Source of the DNA: an alpha proteobacterium IMCC14465
GTDB taxonomy: Bacteria > Pseudomonadota > Alphaproteobacteria > RS24
Length of the DNA: 64,000 nucleotides
NCBI GenBank assembly: GCA_000293845.2
Contig: ALYF01000010.1
Coordinates: forward strand, 27,540-91,539
Direction: 5' to 3'
Numbering within the stretch: position 1 is the first letter of the stretch; the number at the start of each line of letters is the position of its first letter. A program made the translations under genes and the position numbers. Below the pieces are notes generated by a model. That model did no database searches, had not been told where the DNA came from, and saw nothing but the letters and a program-made list of their open reading frames with translations. Of the stretch, positions 43,617-54,311 are shown in pieces.

Positions 43617-44731
43617 ATTTCACGCGGCTCCGGCGGTCTTTCTAACAGGCTAACGCCGCGAAATGACCGGATAAGCAGGCCGGCAAGTTCCAACTCCAGC
43701 AAAATAATATGCACCACCGAGACGGGGAGGCCGCTCATCGTCACCAACTCGTCAATAGAGCTCGGCGTCGGCCCCAGCAAATCTACGACCTTCATGCGGT
43801 CAGATTGTTTGAGGTCACCTTCAAAGTTTTTAAAAATTTTATCTTCTGGCGGTTCTTCAATCATTCTTTCCCTTAACGGATAAAGTATATCAACCGCGTC
43901 ACTGACATTTTGAATAAGGCTGGCGCCGTTTTTAATCAGATTATTTGAGCCAATGCATCGCGGGTCTTCGGGTGAGCCGGGGACGACCATCACTTCTCTA
44001 TTTTGTTCGGCGGCCATTCTTGCGGTGATAAGCGAACCCGAGCCGATAGATGCCTCCGCCACAATAACACCAATAGATAGCCCAGAGATTATTCGGTTGC
44101 GGCGGGGGAAATGACGATCCAGCGGTTTGGTGCCAATCGGATTTTCAGCCAGAATTAGCCCTTCCGCGCATAGCCGATGATATAAGTCAGTGTTTTCTTT
44201 AGGGTATATATTGTCTATGCCTCCGGCAAGAACGGCAATGGTTCCGTGTTCAAGCGCAGCTTGATGGGCGATAGTGTCAATACCGCGCGCCATGCCCGAT
44301 ACAATGCAATAGTCGCGTTCGCCAAGTCCGCCGGAAAGCTTACGCGCTGTTTTCAATCCTGCTGCAGATGCATTTCTCGCACCGACAATGGCAACACAAG
44401 TTTTTTCAAGTAAATGGATGTTGCCCAGATAGGTAATGACAGGCGGCGCATCAGGAATATGCGCCAAATGAAGAGGGTAATTATTATCGCCGGAAACGAG
44501 TAATTCTGCCCCGGCTTTTTTGACTTCTTTTAATTCCTTAGCGGCATCGCGTTCTGAAAAAATTCGGATTTTTCTTTTGCCACCGCCTCTGGCGGCAAGT
44601 TCGGGCAAAGCCTCAAGGGCTTTACCAGCAGTTCCATAAAGCGCAATTAATTGATGATAGGTTATTGGGCCTACATTAGCGCTGCGTATCAGTCGGATAG
44701 CATCAAGGATGCTTTGCTCACGGCTACTCAT
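43613..44731 (-). CDS. dprA: DNA-processing protein DprA
   Basis: A 372-residue DprA/Smf. The Rossmann-like domain has VAIVGARNASAAG, VSGMARGIDTIAH and PRRNRIISGLS, followed by a C-terminal winged-helix (DLLGPTPSSIDEL). It loads RecA on incoming single-stranded DNA during natural transformation. Immediately next to an SNase gene. Stop overlaps that gene's stop. Confidence 0.93.
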   Translation of the reverse strand: MSSREQSILDAIRLIRSANVGPITYHQLIALYGTAGKALEALPELAARGGGKRKIRIFSERDAAKELKEVKKAGAELLVSGDNNYPLHLAHIPDAPPVITYLGNIHLLEKTCVAIVGARNASAAGLKTARKLSGGLGERDYCIVSGMARGIDTIAHQAALEHGTIAVLAGGIDNIYPKENTDLYHRLCAEGLILAENPIGTKPLDRHFPRRNRIISGLSIGVIVAEASIGSGSLITARMAAEQNREVMVVPGSPEDPRCIGSNNLIKNGASLIQNVSDAVDILYPLRERMIEEPPEDKIFKNFEGDLKQSDRMKVVDLLGPTPSSIDELVTMSGLPVSVVHIILLELELAGLLIRSFRGVSLLERPPEPREI

Positions 44732-44810
44732 TTTTAAGACTACTAAGAATTTGCACGGAGGCTGTTAAGCACGCCGTTATATATTGGTGGAAACACAGGA
44801 TTATTCCTTT

Positions 44811-45413
44811 TTATTTTTTGGTGTTACCGATTTTAGTTTCTTCACCCTTCCATAGGCGTTGGATATTTTCAAGATGCTTGAAAAAAACAATAAAAGTCAT
44901 CACCAGACTTATAAGAGCGATGGTTTGCATGTCCGGTAAAAGGTAAAAAATAACAGGGACAGCCAGGCTGGCTGTTAAGGCGGCAAGAGATGAGTATCTT
45001 AACAGTGCTGCCATTATGAGCCAAATCAAGATGAAGCCGGTCACAGCTATGAACGAGAGACCCGCCAGCACCCCGATATAAGTAGCGACTCCTTTGCCCC
45101 CCTTAAAGTTAAGCCAGACCGGATAAATATGCCCCAGAAATGCGGCGACCCCTATAAAGGCCGCGCCAGTGTCAGAGAGAAACTGTTTAGCTATCAGGAC
45201 AGCCAAAGCGCCTTTGAGCATGTCGGTCAGTAGAGTTGCTATGGCAATCTTAATATTGCCTGTTCTTAAAACATTGGTCGCGCCAATATTGCCCGATCCG
45301 ATGGAACGGATATCCTCCATACCGGCAAGGCGTGTGTAAACAAGACCGGAAGGGAAAGAGCCGATGAGATAGCCCATCAGTATAAAAATCACGATATCAG
45401 CCATCTCAGTCAT
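44811..45413 (-). CDS. plsY: Acyl-phosphate glycerol-3-phosphate acyltransferase PlsY
   Basis: A 200-residue membrane protein with five predicted spans. The PlsY motifs GSFPSG, GSGNIGATNVLR and NFKGGKGVAT are all present. It transfers acyl from acyl-phosphate to glycerol-3-phosphate for phospholipid synthesis. ATG 45413 overlaps the pyrC-like stop by 8 nt; the upstream TTG start is unlikely. Confidence 0.93.
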   Translation of the reverse strand: MTEMADIVIFILMGYLIGSFPSGLVYTRLAGMEDIRSIGSGNIGATNVLRTGNIKIAIATLLTDMLKGALAVLIAKQFLSDTGAAFIGVAAFLGHIYPVWLNFKGGKGVATYIGVLAGLSFIAVTGFILIWLIMAALLRYSSLAALTASLAVPVIFYLLPDMQTIALISLVMTFIVFFKHLENIQRLWKGEETKIGNTKK

Positions 45414-46686
45414 TATTTTTGAAAACAGTTTTGCCCGCGACAAATGTCTCCATCACTTTGCCCTGAACTTTCCGGCCTTCTATGGCAGCATTTTTAGAGC
45501 GCGAATGAAGGCTGTCGGCATCAACAATCCAAGGGGCGTCAATATCAATAAGTGCTAAATCTGCCTTATGACCGACGCTTAACGTGCCGGCTTTCAAGCC
45601 AAGCAATCGCGCGGGTGTTGCGCTCATAGCTTCAATGAGACGCGGCAGGGGGACTTCAATCTCATGATGAAGTGTCAGTCCGGCGGCGAGCAGTGTCTCG
45701 ACCCCAATTGACCCAAACTCGGCTTCACCAAATGGTCGTCTTTTCGCATCTTCCCCTTGCGGGTTATGACCGGAAACAATCACATCAATCGTCCCATCTG
45801 CCAGCGCGGCAATTAATGCCTGTCGGTCTTCTTCAGTTCTTAGGGGCGGCATCAGCTTGGCAAATGTTCGGTAGTTCTCAACATCATTTTGATTGAGCAT
45901 CAGATGATTAACTGACACGCCGCAAGTCACCGGTAAGCCTTTGCTTTTAGCCTGACGAATAATCTCAATGCTCTCCCGCGATGAAATTTGAGCGACGTGA
46001 TATCTCGCACCAGTGGCTTCCACCAGACGGATATCGCGTTCAATCATAATGGTTTCGGCAATAACCGGAATACCGGCCAAGCCGAGGCGAATAGCAAGTT
46101 CACCTTCATTCATGACACCTTCGCCTACCAGATTGGCGTCAATGGCATGATGCATAATCAGTGCGTCGAAATGAGCTGCATAACTCATGGCCTTTTGCAT
46201 GATACGGGCATTCATCACACTGCGATTGCCATCTGTGAAGGCAACGGCTCCGGCTTCATGCAATAGCCCAAACTCGTTCATCATCTCACCGTCCAGCCCC
46301 TTGGTAATGCCTGCCATTGGATGCACATTGACGATTGCTGTCCCACGGGCGCGGCGGGAGATGTAATCAACAAGGGCGGCATCATCAATAACGGGTTGCG
46401 TATCCGGCATCATAATCATAGTGGTCACACCGCCTGCCGCTGCGGCCTGTGAAGCGGTGGCAAGGGTTTCGCGATATTCTTCGCCCGGCTCGCCGATAAA
46501 GACCTGCATATCAACTAGCCCCGATATTGTGATAAGCCCCGTGCCATCCGTTATTGTGGTGCCTTCAGGAAGCTTAACATCTTTGCCGCAAGCAATAATG
46601 CTCTCATCGTTAAACAGAATAGTGCCGGTCTCATCGAGACCTGAAGCGGGATCAAAAAGGCGCGTATTTGTAATGGCGTGCATCAT
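45406..46686 (-). CDS. Dihydroorotase-like protein lacking metal ligands (PyrC' type)
   Basis: A 426-residue dihydroorotase homologue. The usual metal HxH after the beta-1 strand is D59-M-Q61-V-F63, and the DHAPH-type terminal segment reads SGHNPQ, so key ligands are missing. It resembles the non-catalytic PyrC' partner that supports PyrB assembly in several bacteria. It overlaps pyrB's stop and plsY's start, showing tight coupling. Active PyrC is expected elsewhere. Confidence 0.78.
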   Translation of the reverse strand: MMHAITNTRLFDPASGLDETGTILFNDESIIACGKDVKLPEGTTITDGTGLITISGLVDMQVFIGEPGEEYRETLATASQAAAAGGVTTMIMMPDTQPVIDDAALVDYISRRARGTAIVNVHPMAGITKGLDGEMMNEFGLLHEAGAVAFTDGNRSVMNARIMQKAMSYAAHFDALIMHHAIDANLVGEGVMNEGELAIRLGLAGIPVIAETIMIERDIRLVEATGARYHVAQISSRESIEIIRQAKSKGLPVTCGVSVNHLMLNQNDVENYRTFAKLMPPLRTEEDRQALIAALADGTIDVIVSGHNPQGEDAKRRPFGEAEFGSIGVETLLAAGLTLHHEIEVPLPRLIEAMSATPARLLGLKAGTLSVGHKADLALIDIDAPWIVDADSLHSRSKNAAIEGRKVQGKVMETFVAGKTVFKNND

Positions 46687-47705
46687 ACTGACTCCTCTTC
46701 CGACCCATTGGGTAGGTCTTCTGACCCATTGGGTAGGTCTTCTGACCCATTAGGAAGATTTTTAGCCAGCGCTTCCAGCACCGCCATACGCACGGCAACG
46801 CCCATTTCAACCTGCTTGGCAATCAAACTGCGCTCAGGGTCATCGGCAAGTATGCTGTCAATTTCGACGCCTCTATTCATCGGGCCGGGATGCATCACGC
46901 AGGCGTCTTCTTTAGCGAATTTCAGTTTTTCATAATCCAACCCATAAAGATGAAAATATTCACGCACTGATGGGATGTAAGCGCCGTGCATGCGTTCATT
47001 CTGAATGCGGAGCATCATAACAATATCGCACCCCTCAAGACCGGCTTTCATGTCGTGGAAACGATGAACGCCAAGACCGTCAAAACTTTTTGGGAGCATG
47101 GTGCGCGGTCCTACTAGATTGACCGTCGCTCCCATAGCCTGCAATAGCAAAATATTAGACCTTGCAACCCTGGAATGAACAATGTCGCCACATATGGCAA
47201 CACGCAGACCTTGGAGTTTTCCTTTGGCGCGCCGAATGGTCAATGCGTCCAATAAGGCTTGTGTCGGGTGCTCATGTGCGCCATCTCCCGCATTAAGGAC
47301 AGCGCAGGAAACTTTTTGCGACAGCAGATTAACGGCACCGGATGACCCATGCCGGACAACCAGCAAATCCGGGTTCATGGCATTGAGCGTAACGGCGGTA
47401 TCAACGAGTGTTTCGCCTTTATTAATGGAGGAGGCGGAGAGATTCATATTCATGACATCCGCACCGAGGCGTTTCCCCGCCAGTTCGAATGAGCTTTGGG
47501 TACGGGTGGAGCTTTCAAAGAATAAATTAATCTGAGTTCGCCCACGGAGGATATCATTTTTCTTATCTGCACGCCTGTTCAGCTCGACATAATCGTCAGC
47601 GAGGTTGAGCAGATAATCAATTTCTAAAGGAGAAAGGCCCTGTATGCCGAGAAGATGTCGGCCGGAGAAGCCCTCAAGGGCGGATGGTTCGGACGTACCA
47701 GTCAT
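46683..47705 (-). CDS. pyrB: Aspartate carbamoyltransferase catalytic subunit
   Basis: A 340-residue Pyr[11 protein letters not shown] (carbamoyl-phosphate site), [12 protein letters not shown] and [10 protein letters not shown] are diagnostic. It carries a C-terminal tail of LPNGSED-type repeats (three copies) encoded by a 21-bp tandem repeat, not part of the usual fold. First committed step of UMP synthesis. The tail overlaps the PyrC-like start. Confidence 0.95.
   Translation of the reverse strand: MTGTSEPSALEGFSGRHLLGIQGLSPLEIDYLLNLADDYVELNRRADKKNDILRGRTQINLFFESSTRTQSSFELAGKRLGADVMNMNLSASSINKGETLVDTAVTLNAMNPDLLVVRHGSSGAVNLLSQKVSCAVLNAGDGAHEHPTQALLDALTIRRAKGKLQGLRVAICGDIVHSRVARSNILLLQAMGATVNLVGPRTMLPKSFDGLGVHRFHDMKAGLEGCDIVMMLRIQNERMHGAYIPSVREYFHLYGLDYEKLKFAKEDACVMHPGPMNRGVEIDSILADDPERSLIAKQVEMGVAVRMAVLEALAKNLPNGSEDLPNGSEDLPNGSEEESV
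46702..46764 (-). repeat. 21-bp tandem repeat (3 units) coding the PyrB tail
   Basis: Two identical 21-bp units (46702-46722, 46723-46743) and one degenerate unit (to 46764) encode successive LPNGSED heptads at the PyrB C-terminus. Each contains a near-palindrome ACCCATTGGGT. The unit is a multiple of three, so copy number could change without disturbing the frame. Confidence 0.85.
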
Positions 47706-47761
47706 TAAAGCACTATTATATACTGTTCCGCACGAGTCTTGGCAAGAACTTAAAATCTATT

Positions 47762-48226
47762 TTAGTTATTCAGTAAATCCAGCACGCCCTGCAAGATATA
47801 AGCCGCCGCCATTTTATCGACGACATCTGCCCGTTTGGCGCGGCTCATATCGGCATCAATTAATGTTCGCGTTACCGCAGAGGTGGAGAGCCGTTCATCC
47901 CAAAAGACTATTGGCTGGTCTTTTTGTTGTAACAGATTTCGCGCAAAGGCACGGCTGGCTTGGACGCGTGGCCCCTCACTGCCATCCATATTAAGCGGCA
48001 GGCCAATCACCAGCGCGCCAATATTATGGCTTGCCTCGAATTCACGCAGAGCTTGCGTGTCCTTTGTGAATTTGGTGCGCTTTATGGTTTCCAGCGGGGT
48101 TGCGATTTTAAACATTGTGTCGCTGACGGCGAGGCCAATGGTCTTGGTGCCAAGGTCAAGCCCCATCAGTTTTTGACCGGACTCGATAAAGTGTGGCAGC
48201 GTTTTGAGGTCATCCAGAATAGGCAT
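47762..48226 (-). CDS. ruvX: Putative pre-16S rRNA nuclease YqgF/RuvX
   Basis: A 154-residue RNase H-like protein. LMGLDLGTKTIGLAVSD has the first catalytic Asp and WDERLST the Glu; the terminal DKMAAAYILQGVLD completes the site. YqgF processes the 16S 5' end. ATG 48226 is preferred to a TTG that adds 24 residues. Divergent from gatC. Confidence 0.88.
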   Translation of the reverse strand: MPILDDLKTLPHFIESGQKLMGLDLGTKTIGLAVSDTMFKIATPLETIKRTKFTKDTQALREFEASHNIGALVIGLPLNMDGSEGPRVQASRAFARNLLQQKDQPIVFWDERLSTSAVTRTLIDADMSRAKRADVVDKMAAAYILQGVLDLLNN

Positions 48227-48371
48227 AGCTGACCATAACAGTTTTTTTGTTTTATTGATATTTCTGGTGATATTTTTCGCGAACAGGAAGATATTCAACC
48301 GTATTGATTGATTAGTATTTCGACGGGTGTTAGTTTCCGGTCACTTTTTGAATATTTGGTTAGGGGTGTCT

Positions 48372-48689
48372 ATGTCTGCCGATAACTTGCCTGATGATAA
48401 TTTGCCTGTTGATGATAAGACCGTTCACCGGATTGCCCGGCTCGCGCGCATTGCTGTGCCCGATGAGGAGATTGCTTCGCTTGGAACGGAGCTGAATGCA
48501 ATTCTCGGATTTATTGAGCAGCTCAGTGAAGTCAATACAGATGATATTTTGCCTATGACGGCTGTGGTTGAAACCGAGATTAAGCGGCGTGAAGACGCGG
48601 TTACGGATGGCGGCTATGTTGAGGATATCACGGCGAATGCCCCTGTCAGTGATGATGATTATTTTGCCGTTCCAAAAGTGGTGGAGTAG
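48372..48689 (+). CDS. gatC: Asp-tRNA(Asn)/Glu-tRNA(Gln) amidotransferase subunit C
   Basis: A 105-residue GatC with KTVHRIARLARIAVPDEEIA and the linker VNTDDILPM. The N-terminus is a duplicated DNLP unit, encoded by a 15-bp tandem repeat (48381-48410). ATG 48372 has AGGGG upstream, and the longer GTG frame is rejected. First gene of gatC-A-B; a stabilising subunit. Confidence 0.92.
   Translation: MSADNLPDDNLPVDDKTVHRIARLARIAVPDEEIASLGTELNAILGFIEQLSEVNTDDILPMTAVVETEIKRREDAVTDGGYVEDITANAPVSDDDYFAVPKVVE
48381..48410 (+). repeat. 15-bp tandem duplication at the gatC 5' end
   Basis: GATAACTTGCCTGAT is followed directly by GATAATTTGCCTGTT, giving two DNLP peptide units near the GatC start. Thirteen of 15 bases match, and the frame is kept. 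Confidence 0.65.
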
Positions 48690-48692
48690 TCC

Positions 48693-50183
48693 ATGAGCGC
48701 ATCCAAACTCACAGATTTATCTCTTGCCGCCGCCCGCGACGGGTTACGCCAGAAAGACTTTACATCCGAAGAGCTGACACAAGCGCATATTGCGGCAATG
48801 GAAGCCGGGCGTAAATTAAACGCCGTCATTCTGGAAACACCAGAAAAGGCTCTGGATATGGCAAAAGCTTCAGACGCAAAACTCTCGGCAGGTGAGGGCG
48901 GTGCGCTTGAAGGTTTACCGATTGGTGTGAAGGATTTGTTCTGCACGAAAGGCGTGCGCGCAACGGCTTGTTCCAAAATTCTTGGTGATTTTACGCCAAC
49001 TTATGAAAGCACGGTCACGCAAAATCTTTGGGATGCGGGTGCGGTTCATCTGGGTAAATTAAATAATGACGAATTTGCCATGGGGTCGTCCAATGAAACC
49101 TCCTGTTTCGGTCCGGTCATTAATCCGTGGCGCAGTCAGGCTTCAGAATCTCAAGACACTGACCTCGTTCCTGGTGGCTCGTCGGGCGGTTCATCGGCAT
49201 CCGTTGCGGCGCATATTGGTGTTGCTGCCACTGCGACAGATACAGGTGGTTCTATCCGTCAGCCTGCCGCCTTTACAGGAACGGTTGGTCTGAAGCCAAC
49301 CTATGGCAGATGTTCACGCTGGGGGATTGTGGCTTTTGCGTCCTCCCTCGATCAGGCAGGGCCTATAACAAGAACGGTGAGAGACTCCGCTATTATGCTG
49401 GGTGCGATGGCGGGTCATGACGCCAAAGACACCACATCAATTGACGCGCCTGTGCCGGATTATGAAGCCGCGCTCGGGGCGAATTTAAACGGTAAAAAAG
49501 TCGGCATTCCTAAGGAATACAGAATTGATGGTATGTCAGGCGAAATCGAGACGCTCTGGCAACAAGGCATTGATTGGCTAAAAGATGCGGGGGCGGAGAT
49601 TGTGGATGTCAGCCTGCCGCATACAAAATATGCGCTTCCGGCTTACTATATTATCGCCCCTGCTGAGGCTTCGTCCAATCTCGCGCGTTATGATGGTGTG
49701 CGTTACGGCACGCGGCTGGAAGGCGAAAACCTTCTTGATATGTATGAAAAAACCCGAGGTGCCGGCTTTGGTGCTGAAGTTCGCCGCCGCATTATGATTG
49801 GCACTTATGTGCTGTCGGCGGGGTATTATGATGCGTATTATCTCAAAGCGCTCAAAGTCCGTCGGTTGATTGCTGATGATTTCAAACAGGCATTTGAGAA
49901 ATGTGATGTTCTGTTGACGCCAGCTACGCCGTCTTCGGCTTTTGCTATTGGTGAAAATCTTGATGACCCGTTGGCCATGTATATGAATGACGTGTTCACG
50001 GTCACGGTCAACCTTGCCGGCCTGCCGGGTATATCTGTTCCTGCTGGGCTGGACTCGCAAGGTCTGCCGCTTGGCTTGCAACTTATCGGTCAGCCTTTTG
50101 GTGAAGAAGCTCTGCTTGGCATGGCTGAAAAAATTGAGCAGGCTGCCGGGTTTGATGCCCGTCCTGATATCTGGTGGGCATAG
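48693..50183 (+). CDS. gatA: Asp-tRNA(Asn)/Glu-tRNA(Gln) amidotransferase subunit A
   Basis: A 496-residue amidase-signature protein. The Ser-cisSer-Lys set is visible: Lys in GVKDLFC, and the Ser pair in [13 protein letters not shown] followed by [12 protein letters not shown]. It makes ammonia from glutamine for transamidation. Starts 3 bp after gatC. Confidence 0.95.
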   Translation: MSASKLTDLSLAAARDGLRQKDFTSEELTQAHIAAMEAGRKLNAVILETPEKALDMAKASDAKLSAGEGGALEGLPIGVKDLFCTKGVRATACSKILGDFTPTYESTVTQNLWDAGAVHLGKLNNDEFAMGSSNETSCFGPVINPWRSQASESQDTDLVPGGSSGGSSASVAAHIGVAATATDTGGSIRQPAAFTGTVGLKPTYGRCSRWGIVAFASSLDQAGPITRTVRDSAIMLGAMAGHDAKDTTSIDAPVPDYEAALGANLNGKKVGIPKEYRIDGMSGEIETLWQQGIDWLKDAGAEIVDVSLPHTKYALPAYYIIAPAEASSNLARYDGVRYGTRLEGENLLDMYEKTRGAGFGAEVRRRIMIGTYVLSAGYYDAYYLKALKVRRLIADDFKQAFEKCDVLLTPATPSSAFAIGENLDDPLAMYMNDVFTVTVNLAGLPGISVPAGLDSQGLPLGLQLIGQPFGEEALLGMAEKIEQAAGFDARPDIWWA

Positions 50184-50217
50184 GTGACTGGAAAAAGGGT
50201 GCGATAAGGTAGAACTC

Positions 50218-51702
50218 ATGAGTGAAACAACAAATGATAATTTAATCAGTGGTGCGACCGGAGACTGGGAAATTGTTCTCGGTCTAGAGGTGCATGCTCA
50301 GATACTCTCTCAAGCCAAGCTTTTTTCCGGTGCGGCGACGGAATATGGCGCTGAGCCGAACACGCAGGTTTCTTTGGTGGATGCCGCTATGCCAGGCATG
50401 TTACCGGTGATTAACTGGAAATGCGTCGAGCAGGCCGTGAAAACGGGGCTGGGTTTAAAAGCGCAGATTAATAATTACTCGGTCTTTGATAGAAAAAATT
50501 ATTTTTATCCCGACCTGCCGCAAGGGTATCAGATTTCGCAGTTTCTTCAGCCTGTCGTGGGTGAAGGAGAAATCATCATTGACCTTGAAGACGGGTCAAC
50601 CAAAACTGTTGGCATTGAGCGTCTGCATTTAGAACAAGATGCGGGTAAATCTTTGCATGACCAGCATCCTGATTTGAGCTTTGTTGATTTGAACCGCTCC
50701 GGTGTGGCCTTAATGGAAATCGTGTCGCATCCCGATATGCGTTCGTCTGCTGAAGCGCAGGCCTATGTTAAAAAACTACGGGCGATTTTGCGTTATCTCG
50801 GCACATGTGACGGCAATATGGAGCAGGGCAGTTTGCGCGCCGATGTGAATGTTTCTGTGCGTAAGCCTGGCGACCCACTCGGCACGCGCTGTGAGATTAA
50901 GAATGTTAATTCCATACGCTTTATTGGTCAGGCGATTGAACATGAAGCCCGTCGGCAAATTGCCATTATTGAGGATGGCGGCTCGATTAATCAGGAGACG
51001 CGTCTGTTTGACCCTAAAAATGGCGAAACGCGTTCCATGCGATCAAAAGAAGAAGCGCATGATTACAGATATTTCCCGGACCCTGATTTGTTGCCGCTGA
51101 CTTTCTCGCAAGATTTTGTCGATGAGATTGCCGCAACTTTGCCAGAACTGCCGGATGATAAAAAAGCAAGATTTATGTCGGATTATGGTCTGTCGGCTTA
51201 TGATGCGGGTATACTTGTCGCCGAGGCCGAAAGTGCGGCTTATTTTGAAGCCGCTGCCACCGGGCGAGATGCCAAGACAGTCGCGAATATGGTCATTGGC
51301 AGTCTATTTGCCGGACTGAACAAGGCTGGCCTGAATATGACTGAAAGTCCGGTCAGTCCTGAAAACCTTGGCGCGCTGGTTGACCTACTCGCTGATGATA
51401 CGATTTCCAGCCGTATTGCCAAAGATGTGTTTGAGATGATGTTTGAGGATGGGCCAGACCAGGGCAAAGCCCCTGCGGTCATTGTTGAAGAAAAAGGCTT
51501 AAAACAGGTCACTGATACCGGCGCCATTGAAGCGGCGGTTGATGAGGTGCTGGCAGCTAATCCTGATAAGGTTGCGCAAGCCAAAGAGAAACCAAAAATG
51601 GCTGGTTGGTTTGTCGGTCAGGTTATGCAGTCAACGGGTGGTAAAGCTAACCCACAATCCGTGAATAAGTTGGTTCTTCAAAAGCTTGGTGTTGAAGAAT
51701 AA
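50218..51702 (+). CDS. gatB: Asp-tRNA(Asn)/Glu-tRNA(Gln) amidotransferase subunit B
   Basis: A 494-residue GatB with [44 protein letters not shown] and the C-terminal YqeY-like tail ending VNKLVLQKL. It activates the misacylated tRNA. Starts 34 bp after gatA. Confidence 0.95.
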   Translation: MSETTNDNLISGATGDWEIVLGLEVHAQILSQAKLFSGAATEYGAEPNTQVSLVDAAMPGMLPVINWKCVEQAVKTGLGLKAQINNYSVFDRKNYFYPDLPQGYQISQFLQPVVGEGEIIIDLEDGSTKTVGIERLHLEQDAGKSLHDQHPDLSFVDLNRSGVALMEIVSHPDMRSSAEAQAYVKKLRAILRYLGTCDGNMEQGSLRADVNVSVRKPGDPLGTRCEIKNVNSIRFIGQAIEHEARRQIAIIEDGGSINQETRLFDPKNGETRSMRSKEEAHDYRYFPDPDLLPLTFSQDFVDEIAATLPELPDDKKARFMSDYGLSAYDAGILVAEAESAAYFEAAATGRDAKTVANMVIGSLFAGLNKAGLNMTESPVSPENLGALVDLLADDTISSRIAKDVFEMMFEDGPDQGKAPAVIVEEKGLKQVTDTGAIEAAVDEVLAANPDKVAQAKEKPKMAGWFVGQVMQSTGGKANPQSVNKLVLQKLGVEE

Positions 51703-51705
51703 GTC

Positions 51706-51774
51706 ATGCCGCATCTGATGATACTGATGGCGGTCAGCTTTATTGGCATGCTGGCGAGCTGCGTTATTTCCTGA
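51706..51774 (+). CDS. Possible 22-residue hydrophobic peptide after gatB
   Basis: ATG at 51706 opens a 22-codon frame (MPHLMILMAVSF, then IGMLASCVIS). It has a hydrophobic core and LASC, like a lipoprotein signal without a mature part. It begins 3 bp after the gatB stop; no clear Shine-Dalgarno. A real product is unproven. Confidence 0.25.
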   Translation: MPHLMILMAVSFIGMLASCVIS

Positions 51775-51795
51775 GTTTAAAGCACTGGTGTCAGC

Positions 51796-51831
51796 TCTTT
51801 CTCTTCCTCTTTACTTGCCTCTTCACTTTCC
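51796..51831 (-). repeat. 12-bp tandem repeat (3 units) at the enoyl-CoA hydratase 3' end
   Basis: Three 12-bp units (minus strand GGAAAGTGAAGA, GGCAAGTAAAGA, GGAAGAGAAAGA) cover the stop. Unit 1 contains the TGA stop, unit 2 the in-frame TAA, unit 3 no stop. Confidence 0.75.
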
Positions 51832-52632
51832 TGTAAATTTTGAAGGACGCTTTTCAAGAAAAGCGGTGACGCCTTCATGAAAATCTTTGGTCTGCCCGGC
51901 CTGAAATTGCAATTGACGCTCTCGGTCGAGTTGGGTTTCAAAGTTATTATCGAGACTATCCCACATGACCTGACGAATATAACGTTGACCCGAAGGGCCA
52001 TCGGCAAGTTTCCGCGCGACTTTGACGGTTTCTTCCATCAAGGACTCATCGTCAAAGACACGATTAATCAGACCCCATTCGAGAGCTGTTTCAGCCGGTA
52101 GCTTTTCTCCCAGAAGTGCCAGTTCACGCGCCCTGGCGCCACCAATGAGGCGCGGGACAATCCATGTCACACCGCAATCAGGAACAAGGCCGATGTTACG
52201 AAAGGCCAGAAGAAAATAAGATGAACGTGCTGCCATAATCAGGTCACAAGATAAAGCAATGCCGACTGCCGCACCCGCGCAAGGGCCGTTAATCGCACTG
52301 ATAATCGGGCAGTGGAGATTTCTTAATCGGCGCATAATCGGGTGGTAACTAAGCTCCAATTGCAGTCCGACATCTATAGGGAAGCCATTTTCATTAGAAC
52401 CCGTATCCATGGTTTCACTCAGATTAGCGCCAGAACTAAAAGCGCGGCCTTCACCGGTTATAATCAAGCATCTGATATTGTGTCCGCCAAACTCAATATG
52501 ATCCAGCGCTTCATAAAAACCTTCAAGCACGCCTTTAGAAAGTGCATTTAATGTGTCTGGTCTATTAAGTGTGATGGTTGCCAGTTCATTATCAATTTCA
52601 AGCGTGATATCTGATAGTGACATTTTGGTCAT
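51823..52632 (-). CDS. Enoyl-CoA hydratase/isomerase family protein (PaaG-like)
   Basis: A 269-residue crotonase. The oxyanion segments SSGANLSE and GPCAGAAVGIALSCDL are present. The usual catalytic Glu pair is not intact: the FRNIGLVPDCG segment has an Asp, as in PaaG-type isomerases. It may be an isomerase or a beta-oxidation enzyme. GAGGA precedes the ATG. Divergent from an aldehyde dehydrogenase gene. Confidence 0.82.
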   Translation of the reverse strand: MTKMSLSDITLEIDNELATITLNRPDTLNALSKGVLEGFYEALDHIEFGGHNIRCLIITGEGRAFSSGANLSETMDTGSNENGFPIDVGLQLELSYHPIMRRLRNLHCPIISAINGPCAGAAVGIALSCDLIMAARSSYFLLAFRNIGLVPDCGVTWIVPRLIGGARARELALLGEKLPAETALEWGLINRVFDDESLMEETVKVARKLADGPSGQRYIRQVMWDSLDNNFETQLDRERQLQFQAGQTKDFHEGVTAFLEKRPSKFTGK

Positions 52633-52861
52633 GGCGGCTTCCTCTGTAATGATCTGTGTAATTATCTGCTATTGCGTCATTGATTAAAACTAGAAATATC
52701 TCTCAAGGCACTTTTGTATCAGTCTCGCAACATTTTGACTATTAATTTGACCTGTGACTTTATGATTTAATAGACTAATGTCAGAGCATAAAGTCGATAT
52801 GAGACGACTGACTTAATTTTGTAATGAATTTTTGTGTAATGCTGTTCTTGGAGAAGTGTTG

Positions 52862-54307
52862 ATGGTTAAGACCCCTAAAGTATCGGATACAAGCCGAAAA
52901 AAAATACAACTCATCATTGATACTCAGAAAAATGCGCAACTTGCAGAGGGCTCACCATCTTTACGATTACGTATCGACCGTATTAATCGCTTAATTGCGC
53001 TTTTGGGGGATAATCAGGACGCTATCATTGAGGCATTAAACGCAGATTATGGCAATCGAAGTCATGCCGGCAGCATGATGACAGATATTTATGCCACAAT
53101 AAGTTCTTTAAAAGCGAACCGGAACAAGATTGCCAAATGGATGAAACGTAGTTCAAGGGCATCGTCTTTTCCGTTTAACCTGCTTGGGGGGCGGGCATCT
53201 ATTAAGTATCAGCCTATTGGCGTTGTTGGTAATGTTGTTCCTTGGAACTTCCCCTTTAATCTCGCTTTTACACCGCTAGGCAGTATTTTTGCTGCGGGAA
53301 ATAGATGTGTCATCAAACCTTCTGAATATACGCCGCATTGCGCCACGCTTATGAAGCAACTCGTTGAGCAATATTTCGACGTGACAGAATTAGCTGTGGT
53401 TACTGGGGGCCCTAAAACCGGTGAGATTTTTACTTCAATGCCGTTTGACCATTTGCTTTTCACAGGGTCCACGACGATTGCCCCGCATGTTATCCGCGGC
53501 TCGGCAGAAAATATTGTCCCATTAACATTGGAGCTAGGTGGAAAATCGCCGGTGATTATCTCGCAATCTGCCAATATGAAGCAGACAGCCGACCGCATCA
53601 TGTTTGCTAAAACCTTAAATGCCGGACAGATTTGCTTGGCGCCAGATTACATTATGCTGCCTGAAGACCAGAAAGAAAACTTCGCGGCTCTGGCCGCCGA
53701 TAGCATTCGCACGATGTTTCCGACGCTGAAAGATAATCAGGATTACACATCCATTATTAATGAACGCCATTATGACAGGCTGAAAAATTATCTCACTGAC
53801 GCCAAGAAAAAAGGTGCCGAGCTTGTCGAGATTAATCCGGCAGATGAGAGCTTTTCTCAACAAGAGCATTATAAAATCCCGCCAACGCTCGTCTTTAATC
53901 CAACGGACAAAATGAAGCTTATGCAGGAAGAGATTTTCGGGCCCATTCTACCGATTAAAACCTATCAGACCGTCAATGAAGCGATTGATTATGTGAACGC
54001 CCATGATCGTCCGTTGGGGTTGTATTATTTCGGTTCAGATAAAAATGAAGAAAATGAAGTGGTCACTCGCACGATTTCTGGCGGGGTGACGATTAATGAC
54101 CTGCTGGTTCATGCCACGCAAGAAGGCCTGCCTTTCGGCGGCGTCGGTGCGAGTGGTATGGGGGTTTATAATGGCATTGAAGGGTTTAAAAACTTCTCAC
54201 ATGCGAAGCCGATTTATCGTCAAACGCCGATTGAGAAAGCGCTCAAAATGATGCGCCCACCTTATACGCAAAAGTTCCTTAACCTCTTGAAAAATATGGC
54301 AAGTTAA
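52862..54307 (+). CDS. Coniferyl-aldehyde-type dehydrogenase (ALDH superfamily)
   Basis: A 481-residue ALDH of the CalB group. Catalytic Cys in NAGQICLAPDY, general base Glu in LELGGKSP, and the FTGST turn are present. Acts on aldehydes with NAD(P)+; substrate uncertain. ATG 52862 has TTGGAG 8 nt upstream and replaces a TTG start. The 229-bp divergent gap upstream has no recognisable gene. Confidence 0.85.
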   Translation: MVKTPKVSDTSRKKIQLIIDTQKNAQLAEGSPSLRLRIDRINRLIALLGDNQDAIIEALNADYGNRSHAGSMMTDIYATISSLKANRNKIAKWMKRSSRASSFPFNLLGGRASIKYQPIGVVGNVVPWNFPFNLAFTPLGSIFAAGNRCVIKPSEYTPHCATLMKQLVEQYFDVTELAVVTGGPKTGEIFTSMPFDHLLFTGSTTIAPHVIRGSAENIVPLTLELGGKSPVIISQSANMKQTADRIMFAKTLNAGQICLAPDYIMLPEDQKENFAALAADSIRTMFPTLKDNQDYTSIINERHYDRLKNYLTDAKKKGAELVEINPADESFSQQEHYKIPPTLVFNPTDKMKLMQEEIFGPILPIKTYQTVNEAIDYVNAHDRPLGLYYFGSDKNEENEVVTRTISGGVTINDLLVHATQEGLPFGGVGASGMGVYNGIEGFKNFSHAKPIYRQTPIEKALKMMRPPYTQKFLNLLKNMAS

Positions 54308-54311
54308 AGCT

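Noticed and set aside
49578..50219. A 213-codon minus-strand ORF antisense to gatA
   Set aside because: Covers the conserved 3' part of gatA; repetitive Arg/His composition is that of a complement, not a gene.
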